From contig UXAT02000051.1 of assembly GCA_900609035.2 (NCBI GenBank), forward strand, positions 1 through 64,000: DNA of 64,000 nucleotides. Direction: 5' to 3'. The position numbers and the translations under genes were made by a program. A model generated the notes under the pieces. That model worked only from the letters and a program-made list of their open reading frames with translations, ran no database searches and was not told the DNA's origin. The first letter of the stretch is position 1. Each line of letters opens with the position of its first letter. Below are positions 22,033-30,756 of the stretch, piece after piece. The stretch comes from Candidatus Defluviicoccus seviourii. GTDB lineage: Bacteria; Pseudomonadota; Alphaproteobacteria; Rhodospirillales; Defluviicoccaceae.

Positions 22033-23316
22033 ATGCAGGTTCTGGTCGTTGGATCGGGGGGACGGGAGCATGCCCTGTGCTGGGCGATTGCGCGATCGCC
22101 CCTGTGCGAGCGGCTCTATTGCGCGCCCGGCAATGCCGGCATCGCCCAAGTCGCGGAATGTCTGCCGATCGCCGCGATGGACCTTGATGGTCTGACCAAG
22201 TTTGCCGCCAACCTCGGCATCGATCTCGTCGTCGTCGGCCCTGAGGACCCGTTGAATGCTGGGCTGGTCGATCGCCTGCGCGCGGCCGGGATCCGCGCCT
22301 TCGGCCCCACCGCAGGGGCCGCCGCGATCGAGGGCTCGAAGGGGTTCATGAAAGACTTGTGCGCCCGGCAAGGCGTGCCGACCGCCGCCTACGGCCGGTT
22401 CGACGAACCGGACGCGGCGAAGGAGTTCATCCATCGCCACGGCGCACCCCTGGTCGTCAAGGCCGATGGCCTGGCCGCCGGCAAGGGCGTCATCCTCTGC
22501 CACAACGTCAACGAGGCGTTTGCCGCCGTTGACCACATGATGATCGAGGACGCCTTCGGTGATGCCGGCCGCGAGGTCGTGATCGAGGATCTGCTGGTGG
22601 GCGAGGAAGCAAGCTTCTTTGCCCTTGTGCATGGCACGCGCGCGGTTCCGCTGGCGACCGCCCAGGATCATAAGGCGGCGTTCGATGGTGACCTCGGCCC
22701 GAATACCGGCGGCATGGGCGCCTATTCGCCGGCGCCGGTGGTCACGCAAGCCATGGTGGCTGAGATCATGCAAACGATCATTCAGCCGACCATCGAAGGC
22801 CTGGCTGCCGATCGCAAGCCCTTCACCGGCCTGTTCTATGCCGGCCTGATGATCACCGCCACCGGCCCGCGCCTGCTCGAGGTCAATGCCCGCTTCGGCG
22901 ATCCAGAGTGCCAGCCGCTGCTCATGCGTTTGAAGTCCGATCTCCTGCCGGCGCTGGTTGCGTGCGCCGACGACCGCATGGACGATATCGATCTCGCCTG
23001 GCACGACGAAGCTGCGCTGGTGGTGGTGCTGGCGACGCGCGGCTATCCCGGCCCCTACGCCCGCGGCTCGGTCATACGCGGTATCGAGAAGGCGGGAGCG
23101 ATCGAGGACGTCCAAGTCTTTCACGCCGGCACCAAGGCGCTCGATGGCCGCATCGTCGCCAATGGCGGCCGGGTTTTGGGTGTCACCGCGCGCGCGCCCT
23201 CGATCGCGGAAGCCCAGCGCTTGGCCTATTCCGCTGTCGATCGTATCGACTGGCCGGAGGGATTCTGCCGCCGCGATATCGGCTGGCGGGCAATTGCCCG
23301 GGAGCGCCAAGGCTAG
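22033..23316 (+). CDS. purD: Phosphoribosylamine-glycine ligase
   Basis: ATP-grasp enzyme for the second step of purine synthesis (PRA + glycine + ATP to GAR). The 427-aa protein starts [19 protein letters not shown], the family's P-loop-like N-terminus. It continues with [50 protein letters not shown], and the metal-binding [19 protein letters not shown]. Normal length. Its TAG stop lies within the left end of the two-hairpin element at 23313-23433. Confidence 0.97.
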   Translation: MQVLVVGSGGREHALCWAIARSPLCERLYCAPGNAGIAQVAECLPIAAMDLDGLTKFAANLGIDLVVVGPEDPLNAGLVDRLRAAGIRAFGPTAGAAAIEGSKGFMKDLCARQGVPTAAYGRFDEPDAAKEFIHRHGAPLVVKADGLAAGKGVILCHNVNEAFAAVDHMMIEDAFGDAGREVVIEDLLVGEEASFFALVHGTRAVPLATAQDHKAAFDGDLGPNTGGMGAYSPAPVVTQAMVAEIMQTIIQPTIEGLAADRKPFTGLFYAGLMITATGPRLLEVNARFGDPECQPLLMRLKSDLLPALVACADDRMDDIDLAWHDEAALVVVLATRGYPGPYARGSVIRGIEKAGAIEDVQVFHAGTKALDGRIVANGGRVLGVTARAPSIAEAQRLAYSAVDRIDWPEGFCRRDIGWRAIARERQG

Positions 23317-23433
23317 TGCAGCGACCCAATCGGGCGATTCACGCCCGAGCAAGGTTGTCGCTGCACAACATATTCAATCGCGTGCACTTTCGGCACAAAC
23401 AGGATGTACCCTCTGTTTGTGCCAGTGCACTAG
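23313..23433. repeat. Two-hairpin 115-bp element, copy 1, between convergent genes
   Basis: Bounded by inverted CTAGTGCA (23313-23320) and TGCACTAG (23426-23433). Hairpin I pairs GTGCAGCGAC (23316-23325) with GTCGCTGCAC (23357-23366). An inner 7-bp stem (23330-23336 with 23342-23348) closes the 5-nt loop ATTCA. A 15-nt linker follows. Hairpin II pairs GTGCAC (23382-23387) with 23425-23430 and GCACAAACAG (23393-23402) with CTGTTTGTGC (23413-23422). The TAG stops of purD and rfbD both fall in the terminal repeats. It could serve as a bidirectional terminator. A second copy of the same architecture is at 26237-26351. Confidence 0.85.
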
Positions 23434-24362
23434 CTGGGCCGCTCCGCCAGGCAAAGTGCCAGTGCCGCCTGCCACCCAGGCAGCTGGACGCCGAACGTCG
23501 CGCAAGCCTTCTTGCAGTCCAGCACCGACCACGCTGGCCGCTTGGCGCGGGTCGGGTATTCGGGCGTGGTGATCGGCACCAGCTGCGGGACCGGCCGGCC
23601 CTCATCACCCCAGCGGGCAAAAATCGCCTGTGCGAATTGAAACCAGCTGGCGGCACCGGCGCAGGCCAAGTGATAGGTGCCGCCCACGCGTTCGAGCGCT
23701 GCCGCGCCACCCTGTGCCCAGCTTACCGCCAGGATCTGCGCGGTCGCCTCGGCCAGCGAACGCGCCCAGGTCGGGTTGCCGATCTGGTCATCGACGATGC
23801 TCAAGCGTTCGCGCTCGGCCGCAAGGCGCTCCATGGTGTTGAGGAAGTTGCGGCCACGGTTGGCATAGACCCAGGCCGTGCGAAAGATGAAATGTGCGCA
23901 GCCGCTCAAGCGGATCGCCTCCTCGCCGGCGAGCTTGGAGCGGCCATAGGCGCCTTGGGGCGCGACGGGCTGCGTCTCATCGTAGGGCGGCCGTGTGCCG
24001 TCGGCGCGTGCGGCTGGTGCGCCGTCGAACACGTAATCGGTCGAGAAATGCACCAAGCCAATGCCAAGGCGCCGCGCTTCAGCCGCGAGCGTGGCGGGTG
24101 CAGTGGCGTTGACCGCGATTGCAAGCGCCTCGTCGTCTTCTGCCGCATCGACGGCCGTATAGGCGGCGGCATTGACGATCAGATCCGGCCGCCGAGCCTC
24201 GATATGGGCCGCAAGCGCTGCCGGGTCGGCGAGATCACAGTCGCCGCGCCCGCAGGCGACGACATCGCCTAATGTGCTCAGCGTCCGTTCGAGCTCGAAA
24301 CCAAGCTGGCCGTCGCGGCCCAGGAGCAGGATCCGCCTGCCTTCGCGTGCGCGGGCGGTCAT
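23430..24362 (-). CDS. rfbD: dTDP-4-dehydrorhamnose reductase
   Basis: Last step of dTDP-L-rhamnose synthesis, an NADPH-dependent reductase that supplies rhamnose for surface polysaccharide. About 310 aa. The Rossmann fold begins LLLGRDGQLGFELERTL. It contains PDLIVNAAAYTAVDAAEDDE, STDYVFDGA, the catalytic YGRSKLAGEEAI (YxxxK) and RTAWVYANRGRNFLNTM. The start ATG overlaps the rfbC stop (TGATG). The 3' end lies in the two-hairpin element. rfbA and rfbB are not next to it. Confidence 0.95.
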   Translation of the reverse strand: MTARAREGRRILLLGRDGQLGFELERTLSTLGDVVACGRGDCDLADPAALAAHIEARRPDLIVNAAAYTAVDAAEDDEALAIAVNATAPATLAAEARRLGIGLVHFSTDYVFDGAPAARADGTRPPYDETQPVAPQGAYGRSKLAGEEAIRLSGCAHFIFRTAWVYANRGRNFLNTMERLAAERERLSIVDDQIGNPTWARSLAEATAQILAVSWAQGGAAALERVGGTYHLACAGAASWFQFAQAIFARWGDEGRPVPQLVPITTPEYPTRAKRPAWSVLDCKKACATFGVQLPGWQAALALCLAERPS

Positions 24363-24922
24363 CACCCGGCTGTGTAGACCGGCAGCCGGCCAGGCGGAAA
24401 GTCGGCCAGGCGCGGGTTGCGCGCGTCCTTCGCGGAGAGCTGGGGCGCTCGGTCCGGCCAGGCGATGCCGATATCGGGATCGTCCCAGGCAATCGCGAGG
24501 GATGCTTGCGGCCGGAATGGAGCGCCGCACTTGTAGTGGGCGACGATATGCGAGCTCAGCGCATAGAGCCCGTGCGCGAAGCCTTCCGGAATGAACATCT
24601 GCCGGCCGTTGTCGGGCGACAGCACGGCAGCCGTCCAGCGGCCGAAGGTCGGCGAGCCGACCCGCACGTCGACAGCGACATCGAAGATCTCGCCTTCAAG
24701 CGCGGTGATTAGCTTCGCCTGCGCGCCCGGGTTCTGCAGGTGCAGTCCGCGCAGCACACCCTGGCGCGAGATCGAGACGTTGTCCTGGAAGAACGGAACG
24801 TCGATGCCGGCGGCGCGGTAGCGCTCGCGCTGATAGGCCTCGAACAGGCAGCCGCGCTCATCCGGATAGCGATCGGTCTCGATCAGCAGTACGTCCGGCA
24901 GGTCCATCGGGCTGACCTTCAC
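24362..24922 (-). CDS. rfbC: dTDP-4-dehydrorhamnose 3,5-epimerase
   Basis: Epimerises dTDP-4-keto-6-deoxyglucose at C3 and C5 in dTDP-rhamnose synthesis. The 186-aa cupin-fold protein has DERGCLFEAYQRERY, FFQDNVSISRQGVLRGLHLQ (with the catalytic His of RGLHLQ), DVAVDVRVGSPTFGRW and IPEGFAHGLYALS. The GTG at 24922 is preferred because AGGGGAGAG lies seven bases upstream; an ATG at 24907 is possible. It is coupled to rfbD through TGATG. Confidence 0.95.
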   Translation of the reverse strand: MKVSPMDLPDVLLIETDRYPDERGCLFEAYQRERYRAAGIDVPFFQDNVSISRQGVLRGLHLQNPGAQAKLITALEGEIFDVAVDVRVGSPTFGRWTAAVLSPDNGRQMFIPEGFAHGLYALSSHIVAHYKCGAPFRPQASLAIAWDDPDIGIAWPDRAPQLSAKDARNPRLADFPPGRLPVYTAG

Positions 24923-25102
24923 GCGTTCTCTCCCCTTGCGAACACATATGGGTGGCGACAGAGAGCCGCTGCGGCCCGCCCGAGTCAAGGCTCAGTCGGA
25001 GCCGGTGCTCGGCGCACCAGCGCTTGGCGCGCGATCGCGATCGGGCTAAACCGCGCATGACGATCAAATCACACCCTCTCGGGGCTTAGGAGCGCCTTCG
25101 CG

Positions 25103-26251
25103 ATGAACGTCAAGACGGAGCCGCAGGGCGAAGCCGCAAGCAAGCCAACGCCCGCGGTCTGGTTGGTGCTGGGCGACAAGCTCGGCGACAACGCCCAGGT
25201 CGAGGTGATTGCGGAGCGCCTTGGCTGGCCGTGCGTCACCAAGCGGCTCAAATTCCGCGCCGCCTACGTCACCGGCAAGCCGCGCTTCAAGCCCGCGCTC
25301 TATCACATCGACTTGGCGGCCTCCGATCCGCTCTCGCCGCCATGGCCGGATCTGATCCTCACCGTTGGCCGCCGCCCGTCGATGGCGGCGATGTGGGTGC
25401 GCGAACAGTCTGGCGGCCGGACCAAGGTCGTGATCGTCGGCCGGCCACGGCGGATGCTGAGCGAGTTCGCGCTCGTGCTGGCGACGCCGCAGTACCGCTT
25501 GCCGGCACGGCCCAACGTCATGGCCTTGGACCTACCGTTGATGCGGGTCGACCAGACTGCGATCGATCAGGCCGTTGCTGAATGGCGGGGGCGTCTCGAC
25601 AGCCTGCCGCGGCCCTTGACCGGCGTCCTCGTCGGCGGGCCGACCAAGCCGTTCATCTTTACGGCCGAGGTCGCGCGCGAGATGGTGCGCCGGCTCGCAC
25701 AGTCGACCGGCGATACCGGCACGCTGTTCGTCAGCACCAGCCGCAGGACGCCTGCAGCCGTGGTCGACGCCCTTGCCGACGCCTTGCCGGCCTCGGCGAC
25801 CCTGTTCCGCTGGCAGCCGGATGCGACGGAGAACCCCTACCGGGCGCTCCTCGGCCTCGCCGACCGCTTCGTCGTCACCGGTGACAGCGTGTCGATGATC
25901 GTCGAGGTCGCGCGCCAGGGCAAGCCGCTCGCGATCTTTCCGCTGCCCGAAACCGCCTCGCCATGGGATCGGTTGCGCCGGCGGCTTGCGGCAACGTTCC
26001 AGCCGCCGCCGGGCGCTGCTGTGACCGCGCCAAACGATGCGAGTGCGCTCGCCACCCGGCTGGGGGATTTCGCCTACGAACTCGGCCTCGTCTCCTACGC
26101 TCGCGACTTTTCGGCCCTGCATCGGCGGCTGGTCGAGCGCGGTGCCGCTGTGTTCCTGGGCGAGGCGTTCCCCCGAGCAGGTGCGGTCAAGGCGGTTGAT
26201 GATCTTGCGGCGGTGACCGCGCGCATCCGGGCCCTAGTGGATCGGATCTGA
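25103..26251 (+). CDS. ELM1-family (DUF1022) protein
   Basis: The 382-aa protein matches the bacterial relatives of plant ELM1: WLVLGDKLGDNAQVEVIAER, DLILTVGRRPSMAAMWVREQ, LVLATPQYRLPARPNVMALD, then LFVSTSRRTPAAVVDAL and DRFVVTGDSVSMIVEVA. The fold looks like a GT-B-type nucleotide-sugar protein. The biochemical role in bacteria is not established; the name comes from the Arabidopsis mitochondrial-fission factor. Its neighbours (rfbCD, a GT8-like gene) hint at a surface-glycan role. AGGAGCG precedes the ATG. Its TGA stop lies in the first arm of the two-hairpin element that follows. Confidence 0.8.
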   Translation: MNVKTEPQGEAASKPTPAVWLVLGDKLGDNAQVEVIAERLGWPCVTKRLKFRAAYVTGKPRFKPALYHIDLAASDPLSPPWPDLILTVGRRPSMAAMWVREQSGGRTKVVIVGRPRRMLSEFALVLATPQYRLPARPNVMALDLPLMRVDQTAIDQAVAEWRGRLDSLPRPLTGVLVGGPTKPFIFTAEVAREMVRRLAQSTGDTGTLFVSTSRRTPAAVVDALADALPASATLFRWQPDATENPYRALLGLADRFVVTGDSVSMIVEVARQGKPLAIFPLPETASPWDRLRRRLAATFQPPPGAAVTAPNDASALATRLGDFAYELGLVSYARDFSALHRRLVERGAAVFLGEAFPRAGAVKAVDDLAAVTARIRALVDRI

Positions 26252-26351
26252 CGCTTGCATCCCAAACGTCAGATCGGTCGATCCACTACCCTATTGATCT
26301 GGTGGTTCGATTCAGCCAACGGATGGGATTCATCCGTCAGCATCGAACCAC
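26237..26351. repeat. Two-hairpin 115-bp element, copy 2, inverted
   Basis: Hairpin II-type: GTGGATCGGATCTGACG (26237-26253) pairs with 26267-26286 with a 3-nt bulge, and CTA precedes it. A 15-nt linker follows. Hairpin I-type: GTGGTTCGAT (26302-26311) pairs with ATCGAACCAC (26342-26351), and an inner ACGGATG/CATCCGT (26319-26325, 26331-26337) closes a 5-nt loop. Total length, linker length, loop size and asymmetric internal gaps match copy 1 at 23316-23430 read on the other strand, while stem sequences differ. Confidence 0.85.
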
Positions 26352-26456
26352 TCGTCCAGTAACGCAACAAAATGAAACAAGCTTTTAGTGGCGCTTGCAC
26401 GCATTTTGGGCATTTGCTACGAGAAGGGAAGATCTGGAGAGGACCAGCGGACCCAA

Positions 26457-27362
26457 ATGTCGAAGCCAACCGTTTTTATTCATACGAATCCTAAACAGAT
26501 CGTCGGCGCGATCGTTTCCGAGTATTCGATCCGGCGCAACTCCAAGGCGAACGAGGAGTTCGACGTGCGGGTGATCAACACCGCCGATTATCCCTTCCTG
26601 CACACGCGCCAGGGCCAGGAGTACCTGCGCGATGGTGTCACTCGCCGCTGGAACATGGAGGACCTGCAGTCCTTCACGACACTCCGCTTCATGCCTCCAG
26701 AATTGATGGGCTATGAGGGCCGCGCGATTGTCGTCGACCCGGATGTCTTTGCCGTCGGCGATGTCTGGGAGCTTTTGTCACGCGACATGGGCGGGGCCGC
26801 GATCATGTGCCGCATGCGCTCCGGTGCGAAGGAGAAGAAGGGCTGCTTCGCCACCAGCGTGATGCTGTTGGATTGCGCCAAGCTCAAGCACTGGAAGGTC
26901 GAGCAGCAGTTCAACGACATGTTCGCGATGAAGCGCGATTACGCCAAGTGGATCTGCCTGCAGTACGAACCGAAAGACTCGATCCGTCTGTTCGAGCATG
27001 AGTGGAACGACTTTGATCGTTTGACGTCGCAGACCAAGATGATCCACAACACCAAGCGCAAGACACAGCCGTGGAAGACCGGCCTCAAGGTGGATTTCAT
27101 GCCGCCGGAGAAGCCGGCCAGCATTCCGCTGCTTGGCTGGCTCAACCGGATGCGCCGCCGCGTATTTGGCGACTACGCGTTCCTCGGCCACTACCACCAG
27201 CACCCCGACCCGAACCAGGAGCGGTTCTTCTTCGGCCTGTTGCGCGAATGCCTGGACAAGGGCATCGTCACCGAGGCGATGATCCGCGAGGAAATGCGGC
27301 TCGACCACGTCCGTCACGACGCGCTCGAAGTGCTGGAGCGCACGGTGCCGCTGGCGGCGTAG
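26457..27362 (+). CDS. Glycosyltransferase, GT8-like
   Basis: The 301-aa protein starting MSKPTVFIHTNPKQIVGAIV resembles GT8-type retaining glycosyltransferases. An N-terminal nucleotide-sugar fold is followed by GYEGRAIVVDPDVFAVGDVW, where DPD takes the place of the metal-binding DxD, and a C-terminal half rich in aromatic and His residues (FEHEWNDFD, FLGHYHQHP). No signal or membrane segment, so cytoplasmic. Donor and acceptor are unknown. The nearby rfbCD genes suggest polysaccharide work. An in-frame GTG/ATG upstream (26388) would cut into the hairpin leader and is not preferred. Confidence 0.65.
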   Translation: MSKPTVFIHTNPKQIVGAIVSEYSIRRNSKANEEFDVRVINTADYPFLHTRQGQEYLRDGVTRRWNMEDLQSFTTLRFMPPELMGYEGRAIVVDPDVFAVGDVWELLSRDMGGAAIMCRMRSGAKEKKGCFATSVMLLDCAKLKHWKVEQQFNDMFAMKRDYAKWICLQYEPKDSIRLFEHEWNDFDRLTSQTKMIHNTKRKTQPWKTGLKVDFMPPEKPASIPLLGWLNRMRRRVFGDYAFLGHYHQHPDPNQERFFFGLLRECLDKGIVTEAMIREEMRLDHVRHDALEVLERTVPLAA

Positions 27363-27384
27363 AAGCGCCTTCTTCTCACTCGTC

Positions 27385-27509
27385 ATGGCCGGCGTTGGCG
27401 GAGGCCGGCCATCGACGGAGCGTCTCGCTCCCGGCAGTGAGCACGTGGACCCGACCCGCGAATCGGCTCCGGGTTGGGCATGATGCCACACGGGGGATGG
27501 GTCATGCCC
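27385..27509. repeat. Pair of REP-like inverted repeats
   Basis: ATGGCCGGC (27385-27393) pairs with GCCGGCCAT (27404-27412) across a 10-nt loop. Further on, GGGCATGA (27476-27483) pairs with TCATGCCC (27502-27509). Both are of the TCATGG/CCGG palindrome style common between genes in this group. They fill most of the 211-bp gap before brnT and may terminate the glycosyltransferase transcript. Confidence 0.6.
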
Positions 27510-27523
27510 GCCCTCAGGCCTTA

Positions 27524-27560
27524 TTGACAGCCTCACCGTAGTGCCATATCTGTAGCTACA
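27524..27560 (+). promoter_or_regulatory. brnTA promoter with palindromic operator
   Basis: TTGACA at 27524-27529, 17 bp, then TATCTG at 27547-27552. A perfect 10-bp palindrome TGTAGCTACA (27551-27560) overlaps the end of the -10 box and the expected transcription start. BrnA antitoxins repress their own operon, so this palindrome is a good candidate binding site. Confidence 0.55.
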
Positions 27561-27573
27561 AAAATGTAACGGC

Positions 27574-27864
27574 ATGCGATGGACCTGGGACCCGGAGAAG
27601 GCGGCGCGAAACCGGGCGAAACACGGGCTTTCCTTCGAAACCGCGGCTCTGGTGTTCGAAGATCCGCTGCAGTTGTCCCGGCTCGATCCGCATCTCGACG
27701 GCGATCGGTGGCAGACGATCGGCATGGTTGGTGCTGTGTTACTGCTCGTGGTGCACACCGCACCCGAGGCCTACGACACTGACGACGAGCCGACAGGGCG
27801 GATCATCAGCGCCCGCAAGGCATCGGCCAAGGAAAGGCGCGCCTATGAAGAGACCGGCCTCTAG
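27574..27864 (+). CDS. brnT: BrnT toxin (DUF497)
   Basis: RelE-fold ribonuclease toxin of the BrnTA module, which blocks translation when free. The 96-aa protein has the family signatures WDPEKAARNRAKHGLSFETA, VFEDPLQL and RIISARKASAKERRAYE. Toxin precedes antitoxin, as in Brucella brnTA, and the two reading frames overlap by 20 bp. One of four complete toxin-antitoxin pairs in this window. Confidence 0.93.
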   Translation: MRWTWDPEKAARNRAKHGLSFETAALVFEDPLQLSRLDPHLDGDRWQTIGMVGAVLLLVVHTAPEAYDTDDEPTGRIISARKASAKERRAYEETGL

Positions 27865-28132
27865 CAAGTTGACACCGGCGCAGGCCGCGGAACTGGCGGC
27901 ACTCGCCGCCTTGCCGGAAGCGGCGATCGACACCAGCGACGCCGCGGAGGGCGATTGGAGGGGGCCGCAGCGCGGATTGTTCTATCGGCCGGTCAAGCAG
28001 CAATTGACGCTGCGGCTCGATGCCGACGTGATCGCCTGGTTCAGGACCCACACCTCGCCCGAGGAAGGCTACCAGACCCGGATCAACCGTGCACTGCGCG
28101 AATACGTCGAGGCACAGGGGCGGCGCGCGTAA
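27845..28132 (+). CDS. brnA: BrnA antitoxin (DUF4415)
   Basis: The 95-aa antitoxin has an N-terminal toxin-binding region and a C-terminal ribbon-helix-helix DNA-binding part, KQQLTLRLDADVIAWFR...GYQTRINRALREYV, which is diagnostic of BrnA. The ATG at 27845 lies inside brnT. A longer upstream frame (27728) is the antitoxin frame read through brnT. Neutralises BrnT and represses the operon. Confidence 0.92.
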   Translation: MKRPASSKLTPAQAAELAALAALPEAAIDTSDAAEGDWRGPQRGLFYRPVKQQLTLRLDADVIAWFRTHTSPEEGYQTRINRALREYVEAQGRRA

Positions 28133-28225
28133 TTCCTCACGGGCTCCCTGGAGCGCGTTCCAGGAACACAATACGCATCGCCAACAGCGCGCGCAGCGCA
28201 GGCGCGCTTTCAGGCGCTTTCTGCC

Positions 28226-29671
28226 CTAAGCGTCGATAATCACCTTGCCCGGGTTCATGATGTTCTTGGGGTCGAGCGTGCGTTTGATCGCGCGCATCAC
28301 ATCGAGCGCGACTTCGGATTTGTAGCGTCGCAGCACGTCCACCTTGAGCTCGCCGATGCCGTGTTCGGCGCTGAAGCTGCCGCCCAAGGCCATCGCGATG
28401 TCGGAGACGATGCGCTCCAGCCGATCCCAAGCGGCCATGAACGAGGCGCGATCGGCTCCCACTGGCTGGCTCAAGTTGAAGTGGATGTTGCCGTCGCCCA
28501 AGTGCCCGAAGGCGACCACGCGGATGCCGGGCATCGCGTCTTCGACCGCCTTGCTTGCCTCGCCGATGAAAGTCGGCACCGCCGAAAGCGGCAGCGAAAT
28601 GTCGTTCTTGATGCTGCCGCCTTCCGCCTTCTGCGCTTCGGGGATGCTCTCGCGCAGCCGCCACAGGGCGTTAGCCTGGGCGTCGCTCGCGGCAATGACG
28701 GCGTCCTCGATGAGGCCGGCCTCGAACGCGTCCGCCAACAGCGCCTCAGCCGCTTCCGCGAGCGGGTCGTTTGCCCGCGTGCTGGCAAGCTGGATCAGCA
28801 CGGAGTAGGGGGGCGGACGATCGAACGGCGGCGTGACGCCTGGAATGTGCTGCAGGCAGAAATCCATCGCCCGGCCGCTGATCAGCTCGAACGCGCTCAA
28901 GCTGTCGCCGGCGGCGGCATTGCAGTGCTGAAACAGCGCCACTGCCGCCTCGACGTTGCCGAGTGCCGCCAGCGCCGTTACCGAAACTTTGGGCTTTGCA
29001 AACAGCTTGAGCACGGCCGCGGTAATGACGCCGAGCGTCCCCTCCGAGCCGATGAACAGCTGCTTCAAGTCATAGCCGGTGTTGTCCTTCCGCAGGCCGG
29101 AAAGGCCGGAAAGGATGCGTCCATCCGCCAGCACGACTTCGAGACCCAGCACGAGATCGCGGGCGTTGCCGTAGCGCAGCACCGCGATGCCGCCGGCGTT
29201 GGTGGCGAGGTTGCCGCCGATGCGGCAGCTGCCCTCCGCGGCGAGGCTCAAGGGGAACAGCGCATCGGCCTCGTCGGCGGCGCGCTGGACATCGGCGAGG
29301 ATGACGCCGGCCTCGACCGTGATCGTCCGGTTGGCGGCATCGAGCGCGCGGATGCGGTTGAGCCTTGCCGTCGAAAGTACGATGCCGCCGCGCGGTACGC
29401 CGCCGCCGACGAGGCCGGTGTTGCCGCCGTGAGGGACGATCGGCAGCCCGGCCGCAGCGCAAATGCGCACCACGGCCGCCACTTCCTCGGTCGTTGCCGG
29501 CTGGACGACGGCCGCGCAGGTGCCACGGAACAGGCCGCGCTCCTCGATCCGGTACGGTTCGAGCGCGTCCGCTGCGACGATCACCGCCTTGGCGCCGACG
29601 GCCGCTTGCAGGGCGTCGAGAACGTCGGGCGGCAGAACGGCATCGACATGAGGGGCTTCACGCGTCGTCAT
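28226..29671 (-). CDS. FAD-linked oxidoreductase, GlcD/D-lactate dehydrogenase type
   Basis: Oxidises a 2-hydroxy acid (D-lactate, glycolate or D-2-hydroxyglutarate) and passes electrons to the respiratory chain or ETF. The 481-aa protein has an FAD_binding_4 domain (PIVPHGGNTGLVGGGVPRGG, then AEGSCRIGGNLATNAGG) and the FAD-linked oxidase C-domain with GHLGDGNIHFNLSQP and FSAEHGIGELK. These features fit the single-chain D-2-hydroxyglutarate or D-lactate dehydrogenases. The substrate cannot be decided. The ATG at 29671 is chosen; the frame opens further to 29716. No glcE/glcF partner is adjacent. Confidence 0.88.
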   Translation of the reverse strand: MTTREAPHVDAVLPPDVLDALQAAVGAKAVIVAADALEPYRIEERGLFRGTCAAVVQPATTEEVAAVVRICAAAGLPIVPHGGNTGLVGGGVPRGGIVLSTARLNRIRALDAANRTITVEAGVILADVQRAADEADALFPLSLAAEGSCRIGGNLATNAGGIAVLRYGNARDLVLGLEVVLADGRILSGLSGLRKDNTGYDLKQLFIGSEGTLGVITAAVLKLFAKPKVSVTALAALGNVEAAVALFQHCNAAAGDSLSAFELISGRAMDFCLQHIPGVTPPFDRPPPYSVLIQLASTRANDPLAEAAEALLADAFEAGLIEDAVIAASDAQANALWRLRESIPEAQKAEGGSIKNDISLPLSAVPTFIGEASKAVEDAMPGIRVVAFGHLGDGNIHFNLSQPVGADRASFMAAWDRLERIVSDIAMALGGSFSAEHGIGELKVDVLRRYKSEVALDVMRAIKRTLDPKNIMNPGKVIIDA

Positions 29672-29712
29672 GACAGCCTCCGATAGGACGCCAGCCGTGC
29701 GTTCACGCCAGC

Positions 29713-30756
29713 TCACTCCAGGCCATCGGGCAGGGCGCAGGGCAGCGCTGGCCCGCGATCGTGATCGAACGGATCAGGGTCGGGTGGAACCGGCTCATCC
29801 GTTGCGGCGGCACGGGTCAAGCGGTCGTTGATGGCGCGGCCCAAGCCCTGTTCCGGGATCGGCATTACCGCGATCGCCGCCACCTCCGGCCGATCGAGCG
29901 CGCGCAAGGTCGCAAACAGGTTGGCGGCCGCCTCCTCGAGATCGCTGGGGCGGCTCAGGTTGAGGCAATCCGCAGGCGCCTCAGGGCCGAAGCCGATCAA
30001 TGCCTCGCCCGGCAGCGCGGCCGATGCGTTCAGCCGGAGCGGCCGGCCGGGGGCGTAGTGGCGGCGCAGCATGCCGGGTGCGGGCGGCGGCAGCCGCGGA
30101 TCGTTCGCTCGAGCGCTACCGAGCGTGACGCCAAGGACGTTCGCGAGCGCCTCCGCCGTCACCGCACCGGGGCGCAGCACGGTTGCCTCCGCGCCGCTGA
30201 GATCGAGGATGGTCGACTCGATGCCGCACCGGCACGGCCCGCCATCGAGGATGAGCTCGACCCGGCCCCCGAGGCTGTCGGCTACATGCGCCGCCGTGGT
30301 GGGGCTGACATGGCCGAAGCGGTTGGCGCTTGGCGCGGCGATGGGCACCCCGGCGGCACGGATCAGTGCCTGCGCGACCGTGTGATCCGGCGCCCGGATG
30401 GCGACCGTGTCGAGCCCGGCGCTCACAAGGAGCGACAACCGGCTCGACGGCCGGCGCTTGAGCACGAGGGTCAGCGGCCCCGGCCAAAAGGCTTCCGCCA
30501 GCATGCGCGCCCGGGCATCCAGCTCAACCTCCGCCTCCGCATCCGCCACCGTTGCGAAGTGCACGATCAAGGGGTTGAAGCGCGGCCGCTCCTTGGCGGC
30601 GAAGATGCGTGCCACTGCCGCATCGGATGTCGCATCGGCGCCCAAGCCGTAGACGGTCTCGGTCGGAAACGCGACCAGTGTGCCCGAGCGGAGCAGGCGG
30701 CAGGCTTCCGCAAGGGTGGCGGTCGTCGGCCGGGCGATGGTGGTGGCCTCGCTCAC
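29713..30756 (-). CDS. L-threonylcarbamoyladenylate synthase, Sua5 type
   Basis: Makes threonylcarbamoyl-AMP from threonine, bicarbonate and ATP for t6A37 modification of ANN-decoding tRNAs. The 347-aa protein has the YrdC domain (FPTETVYGLGADATSDAAVA, KERPRFNPLIVHF, PGPLTLVLKR, RAPDH, APSANRFGHVSPTTAAHV). It also carries the extra C-terminal Sua5 domain (SPGMLRRHYAP-like PAPGMLRRHYAPGRPL), i.e. the long form. The start GTG overlaps the cysQ stop (GTGA), so the two are co-translated. Confidence 0.95.
   Translation of the reverse strand: MSEATTIARPTTATLAEACRLLRSGTLVAFPTETVYGLGADATSDAAVARIFAAKERPRFNPLIVHFATVADAEAEVELDARARMLAEAFWPGPLTLVLKRRPSSRLSLLVSAGLDTVAIRAPDHTVAQALIRAAGVPIAAPSANRFGHVSPTTAAHVADSLGGRVELILDGGPCRCGIESTILDLSGAEATVLRPGAVTAEALANVLGVTLGSARANDPRLPPPAPGMLRRHYAPGRPLRLNASAALPGEALIGFGPEAPADCLNLSRPSDLEEAAANLFATLRALDRPEVAAIAVMPIPEQGLGRAINDRLTRAAATDEPVPPDPDPFDHDRGPALPCALPDGLE

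Noticed and set aside
20491..23352. xseA read as a 953-codon gene
   Set aside because: The upper third is the complement of purD; the real xseA start is around 21942-21960.
23313..26351. CRISPR-like repeats
   Set aside because: The two elements are palindromic, only two copies and 3 kb apart; no regular spacer array and no cas genes in the window.
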